A DNA stretch of 64,000 nucleotides from contig NZ_LZLV01000112.1 of NCBI RefSeq assembly GCF_001673405.1, forward strand, positions 362,005 through 426,004, read 5' to 3'. Every line of letters starts with the position of its first letter. The stretch's first letter is position 1. Made by a program: the position numbers and the translations under genes. Shown here in pieces: positions 44,397 to 53,103 of the stretch. The notes beneath the pieces were generated by a model. The model did no database searches. It worked only from the letters and a program-made list of their open reading frames with translations, and was not told where the DNA came from. This DNA comes from Mycobacterium sp. 1245111.1 (GTDB taxonomy: Bacteria; Actinomycetota; Actinomycetes; Mycobacteriales; Mycobacteriaceae).

Positions 44397-45344
44397 ATGA
44401 TCGAGGAGATCGAGCAGCGGCGGGAGCAGATGGTGGGTAGCGCTCGCACGGTGACATTCCCCAGTCCGGTCAGCCCCGGAAACACTCTTTTTCCACTGCG
44501 CCGAGGCCCGGGTGACCCGTGCTTCCAGGTCGACGCCGACGGCGCGATCTGGCGAACCAGCTTGCTGCGCAGCGGATCTGTCACCGCGCGGATCGGCCGT
44601 GTCGCCGCCAACGCGGTCGACTGCACCGCGTGGGGGAGCGGCGCCGAGGAGTTCCTTGATGCGCTTCCGGCGATGCTCGGCGCCCACGACGACCTGTCCG
44701 GGTTCGAGCCGCTTGACCCGATCGTCGCGAAGGCGTATCGACGGGTGCCGCATCTGCGACTGGGCCGGACCGATCAGGTGCTGGAGGCGCTGATCCCCGC
44801 CGTGCTCGAGCAGCGGGTGCCGGGTAAGGATGCGTTTCGCGCCTGGCGGTTGCTGGTGACCAGGTTCGGAACACCGGCACCGGGCCCCGCGCCGCAGCGG
44901 ATGCGGGTGCCGCCGTCGGCCGAGGTGTGGCTCCGCATTCCGTCGTGGGAATTCCACCGCGCCAACGTCGATCCGGGCCGGGCCCGCACCGTCGTCGGCT
45001 GCGCCCAGCGGGCATCGTCACTGGAGCGGCTGGCGGCGCGGCCCGCCGATAAGGCGCGCGCGGCACTGACGTCGTTGCCGGGCGTCGGGATCTGGACGGC
45101 GGCCGAGACCGCGCAACGCGCGTTCGGCGATCCCGATGCGCTGTCCGTCGGCGACTATCACATCCCCAAGATGATCGGCTGGACGTTCCTCGGCCGACCG
45201 ATCGACGACGACGAGATGGTCGAACTCCTCGAACCGATGCGGCCGCATCGTCACCGGGTGGTTCGGTTGCTGGAGGCCAGCGGACTGGCCTACGAGCCCC
45301 GCCGTGGTTCGCGGTTGCCGCTCCAGGACATTCGCGGGCTGTGA
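44397..45344 (+). CDS. AlkA-like DNA-3-methyladenine glycosylase (Rv0142-like)
   Basis: A 315-residue helix-hairpin-helix DNA glycosylase. The HhH-GPD core is LTSLPGVGIWTAAETAQRAF, with the candidate catalytic Asp in LSVGDYHIPK. The N-terminal beta domain is similar to AlkA. The enzyme should excise alkylated bases. It corresponds to Rv0142 (308 residues). An ATG at 44433 is an alternative start. Right after the gene lies the dps promoter. Confidence 0.85.
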   Translation: MIEEIEQRREQMVGSARTVTFPSPVSPGNTLFPLRRGPGDPCFQVDADGAIWRTSLLRSGSVTARIGRVAANAVDCTAWGSGAEEFLDALPAMLGAHDDLSGFEPLDPIVAKAYRRVPHLRLGRTDQVLEALIPAVLEQRVPGKDAFRAWRLLVTRFGTPAPGPAPQRMRVPPSAEVWLRIPSWEFHRANVDPGRARTVVGCAQRASSLERLAARPADKARAALTSLPGVGIWTAAETAQRAFGDPDALSVGDYHIPKMIGWTFLGRPIDDDEMVELLEPMRPHRHRVVRLLEASGLAYEPRRGSRLPLQDIRGL

Positions 45345-45354
45345 CGCGCGCCGG

Positions 45355-45379
45355 GGTTACTCCCGGCGGTCATCGGGTA
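45355..45379 (+). promoter_or_regulatory. SigF-type promoter of dps
   Basis: GGTTA (45355-45359) and GGGTA (45375-45379) are separated by 15 bases, matching the mycobacterial SigF consensus GGTTT-N15-17-GGGTA. The predicted transcription start at about 45386 is four bases before the dps ATG, so the message would be almost leaderless. A small GCCGGG/CCCGGC dyad (45350-45367) overlaps the -35 region. Confidence 0.65.
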
Positions 45380-45389
45380 CTTGACGCGC

Positions 45390-45938
45390 ATGACTCAATT
45401 CACCGTGCCCGGCCTGACCGACCAGCAGGCCGCCAAAATCGCTGACCTGCTGCAGAAGCAGCTGAGCACCTACAACGATCTTCACCTGACGCTCAAGCAT
45501 GTGCACTGGAATGTGGTGGGCCCCAACTTCATTGGTGTGCACGAGATGATCGACCCGCAAGTGGAGCTGGTGCGTGGCTACGCCGACGAAGTGGCCGAGC
45601 GGATCGCCACGCTCGGCGGCTCGCCACAGGGCACTCCGGGCGCGATCCTGAAAGACCGCACCTGGGACGACTATTCGGTGAGCCGCGACACCGTGCAGGC
45701 GCACCTGGCCGCTCTGGACCTGGTCTACAACGGCGTCATCGAAGACACTCGCAAGGCCATCCAACAAACCGAAAAGCTCGACCCGGTCACCCAGGACATC
45801 CTGATCGACCACGCCGCCGAGTTGGAGAAGTTCCAGTGGTTCGTGCGCGCACACCTCGAAAACGCGGGCGGGTCCCTGGCCCACGCAGGCAAGTCCACTG
45901 AGAAGACTGCGGCGAAGTCAGCCAAGGGCAAGAGCTGA
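45390..45938 (+). CDS. dps: DNA-binding ferritin-like protein Dps
   Basis: A 182-residue Dps that stores iron, detoxifies peroxide and binds DNA. The ferroxidase residues seen are His39 (HVHWN), His51 (GVHEMID), Asp66 and Glu70 (GYADEVAE), the same numbering as M. smegmatis Dps1. Most of the sequence (STYNDLHLTLKHVHWNVVGP) is identical to that protein in memory. The Lys-rich C-terminal tail (TEKTAAKSAKGKS) fits the known DNA-binding tail. M. tuberculosis has no dps. It is expressed from a SigF-like promoter, consistent with starvation or stationary-phase induction. Confidence 0.94.
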   Translation: MTQFTVPGLTDQQAAKIADLLQKQLSTYNDLHLTLKHVHWNVVGPNFIGVHEMIDPQVELVRGYADEVAERIATLGGSPQGTPGAILKDRTWDDYSVSRDTVQAHLAALDLVYNGVIEDTRKAIQQTEKLDPVTQDILIDHAAELEKFQWFVRAHLENAGGSLAHAGKSTEKTAAKSAKGKS

Positions 45939-45954
45939 CGCCGTCTGTCGTGGA

Positions 45955-45978
45955 ATAATCGGACCGCGGTCCGGTTAT
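45955..45978. promoter_or_regulatory. 24-bp near-perfect palindrome before the pirin gene
   Basis: The half-sites ATAATCGGACCG and CGGTCCGGTTAT form a 24-base inverted repeat with a single mismatched pair; the inner CGGACCGCGGTCCG is perfect. It lies 30 bases before the pirin start, between the dps stop and the AAGGAGG ribosome-binding site. It is a strong operator candidate, regulator unknown; the TetR gene at 47037 is the nearest candidate. Confidence 0.6.
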
Positions 45979-46007
45979 AGCGGGTATCCGAAACAAGGAG
46001 GCCCGAG

Positions 46008-46982
46008 ATGCCCGCGATCACCGCAGACACATTGACCTTGCCGCGGGTGGCCGCGGCAGCTCCGATCGACACCGAACGACCGGTCCGTTCGATCACCACC
46101 GGCCCGCGCGGTTACGAGGGAGAAGGATTCCCCGTGGTCCGCGCGTTCGCCGGCGTCAGTAGCGCCGCGCTGGACCCGTTCGTCCACATGGACCAGATGG
46201 GCGAGGTGGAATACCTGCCGGGCGAGCCCAGGGGGACCGACTGGCATCCTCATCGCGGGTTCGAGACCGTCACCTACATGATCGACGGACGCTTCGCCCA
46301 CCAGGACTCGCACGGCGGTGGCGGGCTGATCGCCGACGGTGCGACCCAGTGGATGACCGCGGGTGCGGGCATCCTGCACATCGAGACGCCGCCGGCCGAC
46401 CTCGTCGAAAGCGGCGGGGTGTTCCACGGGATCCAGTTGTGGGTCAACCTGCCGAAAAAGGACAAGTTCGCCACTCCCCGCTACCAGTCGATCGAGGGCA
46501 GCGACGTCGCCCTGCTGTCGTCCGACGACGGTGGGGCGCTGATCCGCGTCATCGCGGGCGAGGTCGACGGCCATCACGGACCCGGCGTCACACACACGCC
46601 AATCACCATGGCGCACGCGACGATTCAGCCCGGCGCGCGATTGAACATCCCGTGGAACCGGGACTACAACGCGCTGGTGTACGTGCTGGCCGGCCGCGGC
46701 TCGGTGGGGCCGGTGTCGCATCCGGTGGAGCAGGGCCAACTGGTGGTGCTGGGGCCGGGCGACCGCATAACCGTCAACGCCGCGCCGTCGCAGGAGTCAC
46801 GGATTCCCGCGCTGGAGGTGCTGATTCTGGGCGGGCAGCCGATCCGCGAGCCGGTGTTCCACTACGGCCCGTTCGTGATGAACACCAAGGCCGAAGTGAT
46901 CCAGGCGCTTGAGGACTTCCAGGCCGGCAAATTCGGCAGCATTCCGCCCGACGGATTGATGCCCCACAGGGCGGCTGGCTAA
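46008..46982 (+). CDS. Pirin-family protein
   Basis: A 324-residue bicupin. The metal-binding N-terminal cupin has DWHPHRGFETVTYMIDG (His80 and His82) and HQDSHGGGG, followed by GAGILHIE; the C-terminal cupin includes PAPGARLNIPW-type sequence (IQPGARLNIPW). Bacterial pirins can have quercetinase activity or bind metabolic enzymes; the role here is open. AAGGAGG precedes the ATG. The gene is not in M. tuberculosis between Rv0142 and Rv0144. Confidence 0.88.
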   Translation: MPAITADTLTLPRVAAAAPIDTERPVRSITTGPRGYEGEGFPVVRAFAGVSSAALDPFVHMDQMGEVEYLPGEPRGTDWHPHRGFETVTYMIDGRFAHQDSHGGGGLIADGATQWMTAGAGILHIETPPADLVESGGVFHGIQLWVNLPKKDKFATPRYQSIEGSDVALLSSDDGGALIRVIAGEVDGHHGPGVTHTPITMAHATIQPGARLNIPWNRDYNALVYVLAGRGSVGPVSHPVEQGQLVVLGPGDRITVNAAPSQESRIPALEVLILGGQPIREPVFHYGPFVMNTKAEVIQALEDFQAGKFGSIPPDGLMPHRAAG

Positions 46983-47036
46983 CAGTCGGGTCAATTTTGT
47001 GAGAGCCGCAGGTGTGAGCTATGGCACAATCTAAGC

Positions 47037-47672
47037 GTGGTTCAGCCAGCGAGCCGGGGACCAGGACGTCCCCCCGCAGCAAAGGCGGCTGAAACGCGTA
47101 AACGCATTCTGCGTGCAGCCCGCGAAGTATTCAGCGAACGAGGGTATGACGCGGCCACCTTCCAGGCGATTGCGATCCGGGCCGACCTGACCCGGCCCGC
47201 GATCAACCATTACTTCGCAAATAAACGCGTCCTGTATTGGCAGGTTCTGGACGAGACCAACAACGCGATGGTCGCTGCCAGCACTCAGCGGGCAAGCAGT
47301 GAGACGACGCTGATCGGTCGGGTCTCGGCCTTCATCGAAAGCGCCACCGAGGCCGAACTCGACAACCACGCTGCGTCAGCGTTTTTGATCGCCGCGACAC
47401 TGGAATCGCAGCGTCATCCGGAATTGAGCCGGCCCGGCAGCGACTCGGTGAACACAACGCGGGCGTTCCTGCTGTGGGCGATCAACGACGGCATCCAGAG
47501 CGGCGAACTGAACGCGGACACCAACGCCGTCGCGCTCACCGAGATGCTCCTCGCGGTTCTGTTGGGCGTCGGCTTCTACGCTGGCTTCGTGGGTAGTCGC
47601 GACGAGTTCGACGCCATCACTGACCAGCTGAAACTGTTGCTGACCCGGAGCCTGGCGCGGCCGTCCGATTAG
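47037..47672 (+). CDS. TetR-family regulator (Rv0144-like)
   Basis: A 211-residue TetR regulator: TRKRILRAAREVFSERGYDA, then ATFQAIAIRADLTRPAINHYF and ANKRVLY, a standard TetR HTH. It starts with a GTG at 47037. It follows the pirin gene by 54 bases in the same direction and precedes the two methyltransferase genes. It occupies the position of Rv0144, which also encodes a putative TetR protein. The Rv0143c-type chloride channel is missing. Confidence 0.85.
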   Translation: MVQPASRGPGRPPAAKAAETRKRILRAAREVFSERGYDAATFQAIAIRADLTRPAINHYFANKRVLYWQVLDETNNAMVAASTQRASSETTLIGRVSAFIESATEAELDNHAASAFLIAATLESQRHPELSRPGSDSVNTTRAFLLWAINDGIQSGELNADTNAVALTEMLLAVLLGVGFYAGFVGSRDEFDAITDQLKLLLTRSLARPSD

Positions 47673-47706
47673 CCGAGTGATGTAGCGCACACAACCATAT
47701 AGATTG

Positions 47707-47720
47707 CCTAAGTTATTAGG
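47707..47720. repeat. CCTAA-gtta-TTAGG dyad
   Basis: A perfect 5-base interrupted inverted repeat lies in the 54-to-63-base gap between the TetR gene and the first methyltransferase, 16 bases before the ATG at 47736. It could be an operator for the adjacent TetR protein. Confidence 0.3.
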
Positions 47721-47735
47721 TAGCATGTGGACGCT

Positions 47736-48695
47736 ATGACTGGTGTATCTAACCCGCCCTCCGTCCGTTCCGAAGGCGATAGCTGGGACATCACCGAAAG
47801 CGTGGGCGCCACCGCCCTGAGCGTGGCCGCGGCCCGAGCCGTCGAAACCGGGTCCGAGCGTCCCCTGATCCGCGACCAGTTCGCCTACCTCCTGGTCTCC
47901 AGTGCGGGCCAGCCGTGGGAACGGCTGGCCAGTTCGCTGGAGTGGATCGGCGACGACGACCACGGGCGGCGGGCCCACCGGCTAGCCATCGACTACCAGG
48001 CCGTTCGCACGCACTACTTCGACGCGTTCTTTGCCGACGCCGTCGCGGCCGGTATCCGGCAGGTCGTCATCCTCGCGGCGGGGCTCGATTCCCGCGCCTT
48101 CCGGCTCGACTGGCCCGCCGGCACGACCGTCTACGAGATCGACCAGCCACAGGTGGTCGCCTACAAGACCACCACGCTGGAGTCGGCCGGCGCCGCGCCG
48201 ACGGCCGAGCGACGGACCGTCCAGGTAGACCTGCGCGACGACTGGGCCGCCGCGTTGACCGCCGCCGGTTTCGACCCGCGCCAGCGGACGGCGTGGCTGG
48301 CCGAGGGGCTGCTGCCCTACCTGCCGGCCGAGGCCCAGGACCGCCTGTTCGACATCCTGACCGGCCTGAGCGCTCCCGGCAGTCGGGTGGCCGTCGAAGC
48401 GTTCAGCCTCGGGGCGGCCGACAGCGAGGCGCGCCGGGTCGCGCGCCGGGCCCGGTTCGACCGCATGCGCCAACGACTCGGCCTGGACATCAACGTCGAG
48501 ACCCTGACCTACCAGGAAAGCGAACGCGCCGACGCCGCCGACTGGCTGACCGAGCACGGCTGGCACGTCAACGCCGTCAGCAACGCCGACGAGATGGCGC
48601 GGCTCGGGCGGGCGATTCCCGCCGACCTGGCCGACGAGGCCTTCACCACCACACTGCTGCGCGCCGAACTCGGCGCGACCGGCCGACAACGATAA
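47736..48695 (+). CDS. SAM-dependent methyltransferase, TIGR00027/LCMT type (copy 1)
   Basis: A 319-residue methyltransferase of the mycobacterial TIGR00027 family. The SAM site is [20 protein letters not shown], followed by [15 protein letters not shown] and the [13 protein letters not shown] motif. The substrate is unknown; relatives are leucine carboxyl methyltransferase-like. The ATG at 47736 is chosen; a GTG at 47727 would add three residues. The next gene is a paralogue 9 bases later. The pair corresponds to Rv0145/Rv0146. Confidence 0.88.
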   Translation: MTGVSNPPSVRSEGDSWDITESVGATALSVAAARAVETGSERPLIRDQFAYLLVSSAGQPWERLASSLEWIGDDDHGRRAHRLAIDYQAVRTHYFDAFFADAVAAGIRQVVILAAGLDSRAFRLDWPAGTTVYEIDQPQVVAYKTTTLESAGAAPTAERRTVQVDLRDDWAAALTAAGFDPRQRTAWLAEGLLPYLPAEAQDRLFDILTGLSAPGSRVAVEAFSLGAADSEARRVARRARFDRMRQRLGLDINVETLTYQESERADAADWLTEHGWHVNAVSNADEMARLGRAIPADLADEAFTTTLLRAELGATGRQR

Positions 48696-49643
<948 letters not shown>

Positions 49644-49724
49644 CGGGACAGCCAGGGGGACCCTGTTGCCCAACCGGGTGGTTGATTAGGATTGGGATTT
49701 CGCCGGTCGAGGAAGGGAATCCCG

Positions 49725-51143
49725 ATGACCACCGAGATCACTGCCCCAGCTGCACCTACGACGCCAGCCTCGGGTTCGGATGTCGCCAAGACGGTCGCAC
49801 GGTTACGTCAGACGTTCGCCACCGGTCGCACCCGAAATGTGGAGTGGCGCAAAGCGCAATTGAACGCACTCAAGCGGCTGATGGTCGAGAACGAGACCAA
49901 GGTCGCCGACGCCCTGGACAAGGACCTCGGCCGGTCGCCGTTCGAGGCCTGGCTCGCCGACGTCGCGAGCACCACCGGTGAGGCAGCCTACGCGGCGAAG
50001 AACGTGGCCAAGTGGGCCAAGCGCCGCCATTCTCGACTGGAGATGTCGCAGCTGCCCGGCCGTGGCTGGGTGGAGTACGAGCCCTACGGCACCGTGCTGA
50101 TCATCGGCGCGTGGAACTTCCCGTTCGCGCTGACGCTGGGCCCGGCCGCCGGTGCGATCGCGGCGGGAAACACCGTGGTGCTCAAGCCTTCTGAGGTCGC
50201 GCCGGCGTCGTCGGCGTTGATGGCCGAGCTGGTGCCGCGCTACCTCGACAACGACGCGATCGCCGTGATCGAGGGCGACGGCGCGGTTAGCCAGGAACTC
50301 ATCGCGCAGGGCTTCGACCACCTGCTGTTCACCGGCGGCACCGAAATCGGGCGCAAGGTGTACGAGGGTGCGGCGTCCCAGCTGACTCCGGTGACCCTCG
50401 AACTCGGCGGCAAGAGCCCGGTCATCGTGTCGAAGGACGCCGACATCAAGGTCGCTGCCAAGCGAATCGCGTGGACCAAGCTGATCAACTCCGGCCAGAT
50501 CTGCATCGCGCCTGACTATGTGCTGGCCGAGGCGCCGATCCGCGACCAGCTGGTCGACGAGATCCAGAAGGCGGTCACCACCTTCGAGGCCGAAAACGCC
50601 AGCGGCGGTAAGCGAATCGTCAACGAGCGGCATTTCAACCGGCTCACCGCCGCGCTCGCCGCGACCCAGGGAAAGGTTGCCGTCGGCGGCGGCTCGGACG
50701 CCTCGAAGCTGAACATCCAGCCGACCGTTGTCGTCGACCCCGCCACCGACGAGCCGTTGATGACCGATGAGATCTTCGGCCCGATCCTGCCGGTGGTGAC
50801 CGTCCAAAACCTGGACGAGGCAATCACATTCGTGAACTCGCGGCCCAAGCCGCTGGCCGCCTACCTGTTCACCAAGGCCAAGGCCGTCCGGGAACGGGTG
50901 ATCAAGGAAGTGCCGGCCGGCGGCATGGTGGTCAACCACCTGCTGTTCCATTTCGCCACCCACAAGCTGCCGTTCGGCGGCGTCGGCCCGTCCGGCCTGG
51001 GTGCCTACCACGGCAAGTTCGGCTTCGAGGAGTTCAGCCACCGCAAGTCGGTGCTGACCAAGCCGACCCGTCCCGACATCGCCAGCTTCATCTACCCGCC
51101 GTATACCGAGAAGGCGTGGAAGCTGGCCCGCCGGCTGTTCTAG
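49725..51143 (+). CDS. Aldehyde dehydrogenase (Rv0147-like)
   Basis: A 472-residue NAD(P)-dependent aldehyde dehydrogenase of the ALDH3-like type. Motifs: NFPFALTLGPAAGAIAAGN, LFTGGTEIGRKV, the general-base Glu in LELGGKSPVIV, and the catalytic Cys in NSGQICIAPDYV. FGPILPVV and LPFGGVGPSGLGAYHGKFGF complete the family core. GAGGAAGGG precedes the ATG at 49725. It probably oxidises a fatty aldehyde. It starts a run of three oxidoreductase genes in the same order as Rv0147-Rv0149. Confidence 0.92.
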   Translation: MTTEITAPAAPTTPASGSDVAKTVARLRQTFATGRTRNVEWRKAQLNALKRLMVENETKVADALDKDLGRSPFEAWLADVASTTGEAAYAAKNVAKWAKRRHSRLEMSQLPGRGWVEYEPYGTVLIIGAWNFPFALTLGPAAGAIAAGNTVVLKPSEVAPASSALMAELVPRYLDNDAIAVIEGDGAVSQELIAQGFDHLLFTGGTEIGRKVYEGAASQLTPVTLELGGKSPVIVSKDADIKVAAKRIAWTKLINSGQICIAPDYVLAEAPIRDQLVDEIQKAVTTFEAENASGGKRIVNERHFNRLTAALAATQGKVAVGGGSDASKLNIQPTVVVDPATDEPLMTDEIFGPILPVVTVQNLDEAITFVNSRPKPLAAYLFTKAKAVRERVIKEVPAGGMVVNHLLFHFATHKLPFGGVGPSGLGAYHGKFGFEEFSHRKSVLTKPTRPDIASFIYPPYTEKAWKLARRLF

Positions 51144-51193
51144 CTCGCCCCAATTCCCTTGCAGGTCAATGAAGATCGAGAGATAGGAAGTTC

Positions 51194-52057
51194 ATGCCCG
51201 GAGTGCAGGATCGCGTTGTCGTCGTCACTGGAGCCGGTGGTGGTCTGGGGCGCGAGTACGCGCTGACCCTCGCCAAGGAGGGCGCCAGCGTCGTGGTCAA
51301 CGACCTCGGCGGTGCCCGCGACGGCACCGGCGCCGGACACAACATGGCCGACGAGGTCGTGAAGGAGATCAAGGACGCCGGCGGACGCGCCGTCGCCAAC
51401 TACGACAGCGTGGCCGAGACCGAGGGCGCCGAGAACATCATCAAGACCGCGCTCGACGAGTTCGGCAAGATCGACGGCGTCGTGAGCAATGCCGGCATCC
51501 TGCGCGACGGAACCTTCCACAAGATGTCGTTCGAGAACTGGGATTCCGTGCTCAAGGTGCACCTTTACGGTGGCTACAACGTGATCCGCGCCGCGTGGCC
51601 GCACTTCCGCGAGCAGAGCTACGGACGCGTGCTGGTCGCCACCTCCACCAGTGGGTTGTTCGGCAACTTCGGTCAGGCCAACTACGGCGCCGCCAAGCTC
51701 GGCCTGGTCGGTCTGATCAACACGCTGGCCCAGGAAGGCGCCAAGTACAACATCAAGGCCAACGCGCTGGCTCCGATCGCCGCCACCCGGATGACCGAGG
51801 ACATCCTGCCGCCCGAGGTGTTGCAGAACCTCACCCCGGAGTTCGTGGCGCCGGTGGTGGCCTACCTGTGCACCGAGGAGGTGCCCGACAGCGGTTCGAT
51901 CTTCATCGTCGGCGGCGGCAAGGTGCAGCGCACCGCGCTGTTCCAGAACGAGGGCGTGACGTTCAAGACGCCGCCGTCGGTCGACGACATCGCGTCGCAC
52001 TGGGGCGAGATCGACGACCTGTCGGCGGCGAAGGCGGCCAGCTTCTCGATCCGCTGA
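51194..52057 (+). CDS. SDR, 17beta-HSD4/hydroxyacyl-CoA dehydrogenase-like (Rv0148-like)
   Basis: A 287-residue short-chain dehydrogenase. TGAGGGLGREYALTLAKEGA and VVVNDLGGARDGTG (the extended loop of the peroxisomal multifunctional-enzyme group) suggest a 3-hydroxyacyl-CoA dehydrogenase. The catalytic residues are in STSGLFGNFGQANYGAAKLG. It matches Rv0148 in length (286) and place. A potential route with the neighbouring aldehyde dehydrogenase and quinone oxidoreductase is plausible but not proven. Confidence 0.9.
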   Translation: MPGVQDRVVVVTGAGGGLGREYALTLAKEGASVVVNDLGGARDGTGAGHNMADEVVKEIKDAGGRAVANYDSVAETEGAENIIKTALDEFGKIDGVVSNAGILRDGTFHKMSFENWDSVLKVHLYGGYNVIRAAWPHFREQSYGRVLVATSTSGLFGNFGQANYGAAKLGLVGLINTLAQEGAKYNIKANALAPIAATRMTEDILPPEVLQNLTPEFVAPVVAYLCTEEVPDSGSIFIVGGGKVQRTALFQNEGVTFKTPPSVDDIASHWGEIDDLSAAKAASFSIR

Positions 52058-52067
52058 TCGATACCGC

Positions 52068-53036
52068 ATGAAAGCCTGTGTAGTACAGGAGCTTTCAGGG
52101 CCGGATGGTCTCGCGTACACCGATGCCCCGGACGTGGTCGGCAACGACCACGTCCTGGTGGTCACCGTTCGCGCCGCGGGGGTCTGCTTTCCGGACCTGC
52201 TGCTGAGCAAGGGCGAGTACCAGCTCAAGCTGCCGCCGCCGTTCATCCCCGGTATGGAGGCCGCCGGTGTGGTCGACTGGGCGCCGGAGGACTCCGAATT
52301 CAAAGTCGGCGACCGGGTTTCGGCCTTCGGGATTCTGGGCGGCTACGCCGAGCAGGTGCTGGCTCCGTTGTCGAACGTGACCCGCAGCCCCGCCGAACTC
52401 GACGACGCCGAAGCGGTGTCGCTGTTGGTGAACTACAACACCATGTATTTCGCGCTGGCCCGCCGGGCAGCGATGCGGCCGGGCGAGAGCGTGCTGGTGC
52501 TGGGCTCGGCGGGTGGTGTGGGTACCGCGGCCATTCAGGTGGCGCGCGCGATGGGTGCGAGCAAGATCATCGCGGTGGTGCACCGCACCAGCGCAATGGA
52601 ATTCGTCGAGTCGTTGGGCGCCGATGTGGTGCTACCGCTGACCGACGGGTGGGCCCAGGCGGTCCGCGACCACACCGATGGCCGCGGGGTCGACATCGTG
52701 GTCGACCCGATCGGCGGCCAGGCGTTCGACGACGCGATCCGGGTGCTGGCCGTCGACGGCAAGCTCCTGGTGATCGGTTTTGCCGCCGGGTCGATTCCGA
52801 CGGTGAAAGTCAACCGGCTGCTGCTGCGCAACGCCGGCGTACTCGGGGTCGCCTGGGGCGAGTATCTGCAGCAAGTCCCCGGTTCGGCGTCGGTGTTCTC
52901 CTTCGGTCTCAACCAGCTGGTCGCGGCCGGATTGAAACCGCCTCCGCCGCAACGCTATCCGCTGTCGAAGGGACGTGACGCCCTGCAGTCACTCGCCGAC
53001 GGTGGCGTGTTCGGCAAGGTCGTGCTGGAGCCCTAG
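52068..53036 (+). CDS. NADPH:quinone oxidoreductase-like protein (Rv0149-like)
   Basis: A 322-residue zinc-independent medium-chain reductase. GroES-like part: PPFIPGMEAAGVVDWAPEDS and VGDRVSAFG. Rossmann part: VLVLGSAGGVGTAAIQVARAM and a nucleotide-binding VHRTSAMEF. It has the same length as Rv0149. It lies ten bases after the SDR gene on the same strand, so Rv0147-to-Rv0149 order is retained. A hairpin follows the stop codon. Confidence 0.9.
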   Translation: MKACVVQELSGPDGLAYTDAPDVVGNDHVLVVTVRAAGVCFPDLLLSKGEYQLKLPPPFIPGMEAAGVVDWAPEDSEFKVGDRVSAFGILGGYAEQVLAPLSNVTRSPAELDDAEAVSLLVNYNTMYFALARRAAMRPGESVLVLGSAGGVGTAAIQVARAMGASKIIAVVHRTSAMEFVESLGADVVLPLTDGWAQAVRDHTDGRGVDIVVDPIGGQAFDDAIRVLAVDGKLLVIGFAAGSIPTVKVNRLLLRNAGVLGVAWGEYLQQVPGSASVFSFGLNQLVAAGLKPPPPQRYPLSKGRDALQSLADGGVFGKVVLEP

Positions 53037-53054
53037 CAGTTTCGCCCGACTAGA

Positions 53055-53089
53055 AAGGCGCCGCACCGCGTGAGCGGTGACGGCGCCTT
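53055..53089. terminator. Hairpin terminator between convergent genes
   Basis: AAGGCGCCG (53055-53063) pairs with CGGCGCCTT (53081-53089); inside it CACCGC pairs with GCGGTG with one bulged A and a four-base loop. A T-rich stretch (TTCCTTGTCC) follows on the plus strand. It separates the quinone oxidoreductase and PE-PPE genes. Confidence 0.8.
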
Positions 53090-53103
53090 CCTTGTCCAAC
53101 CTG

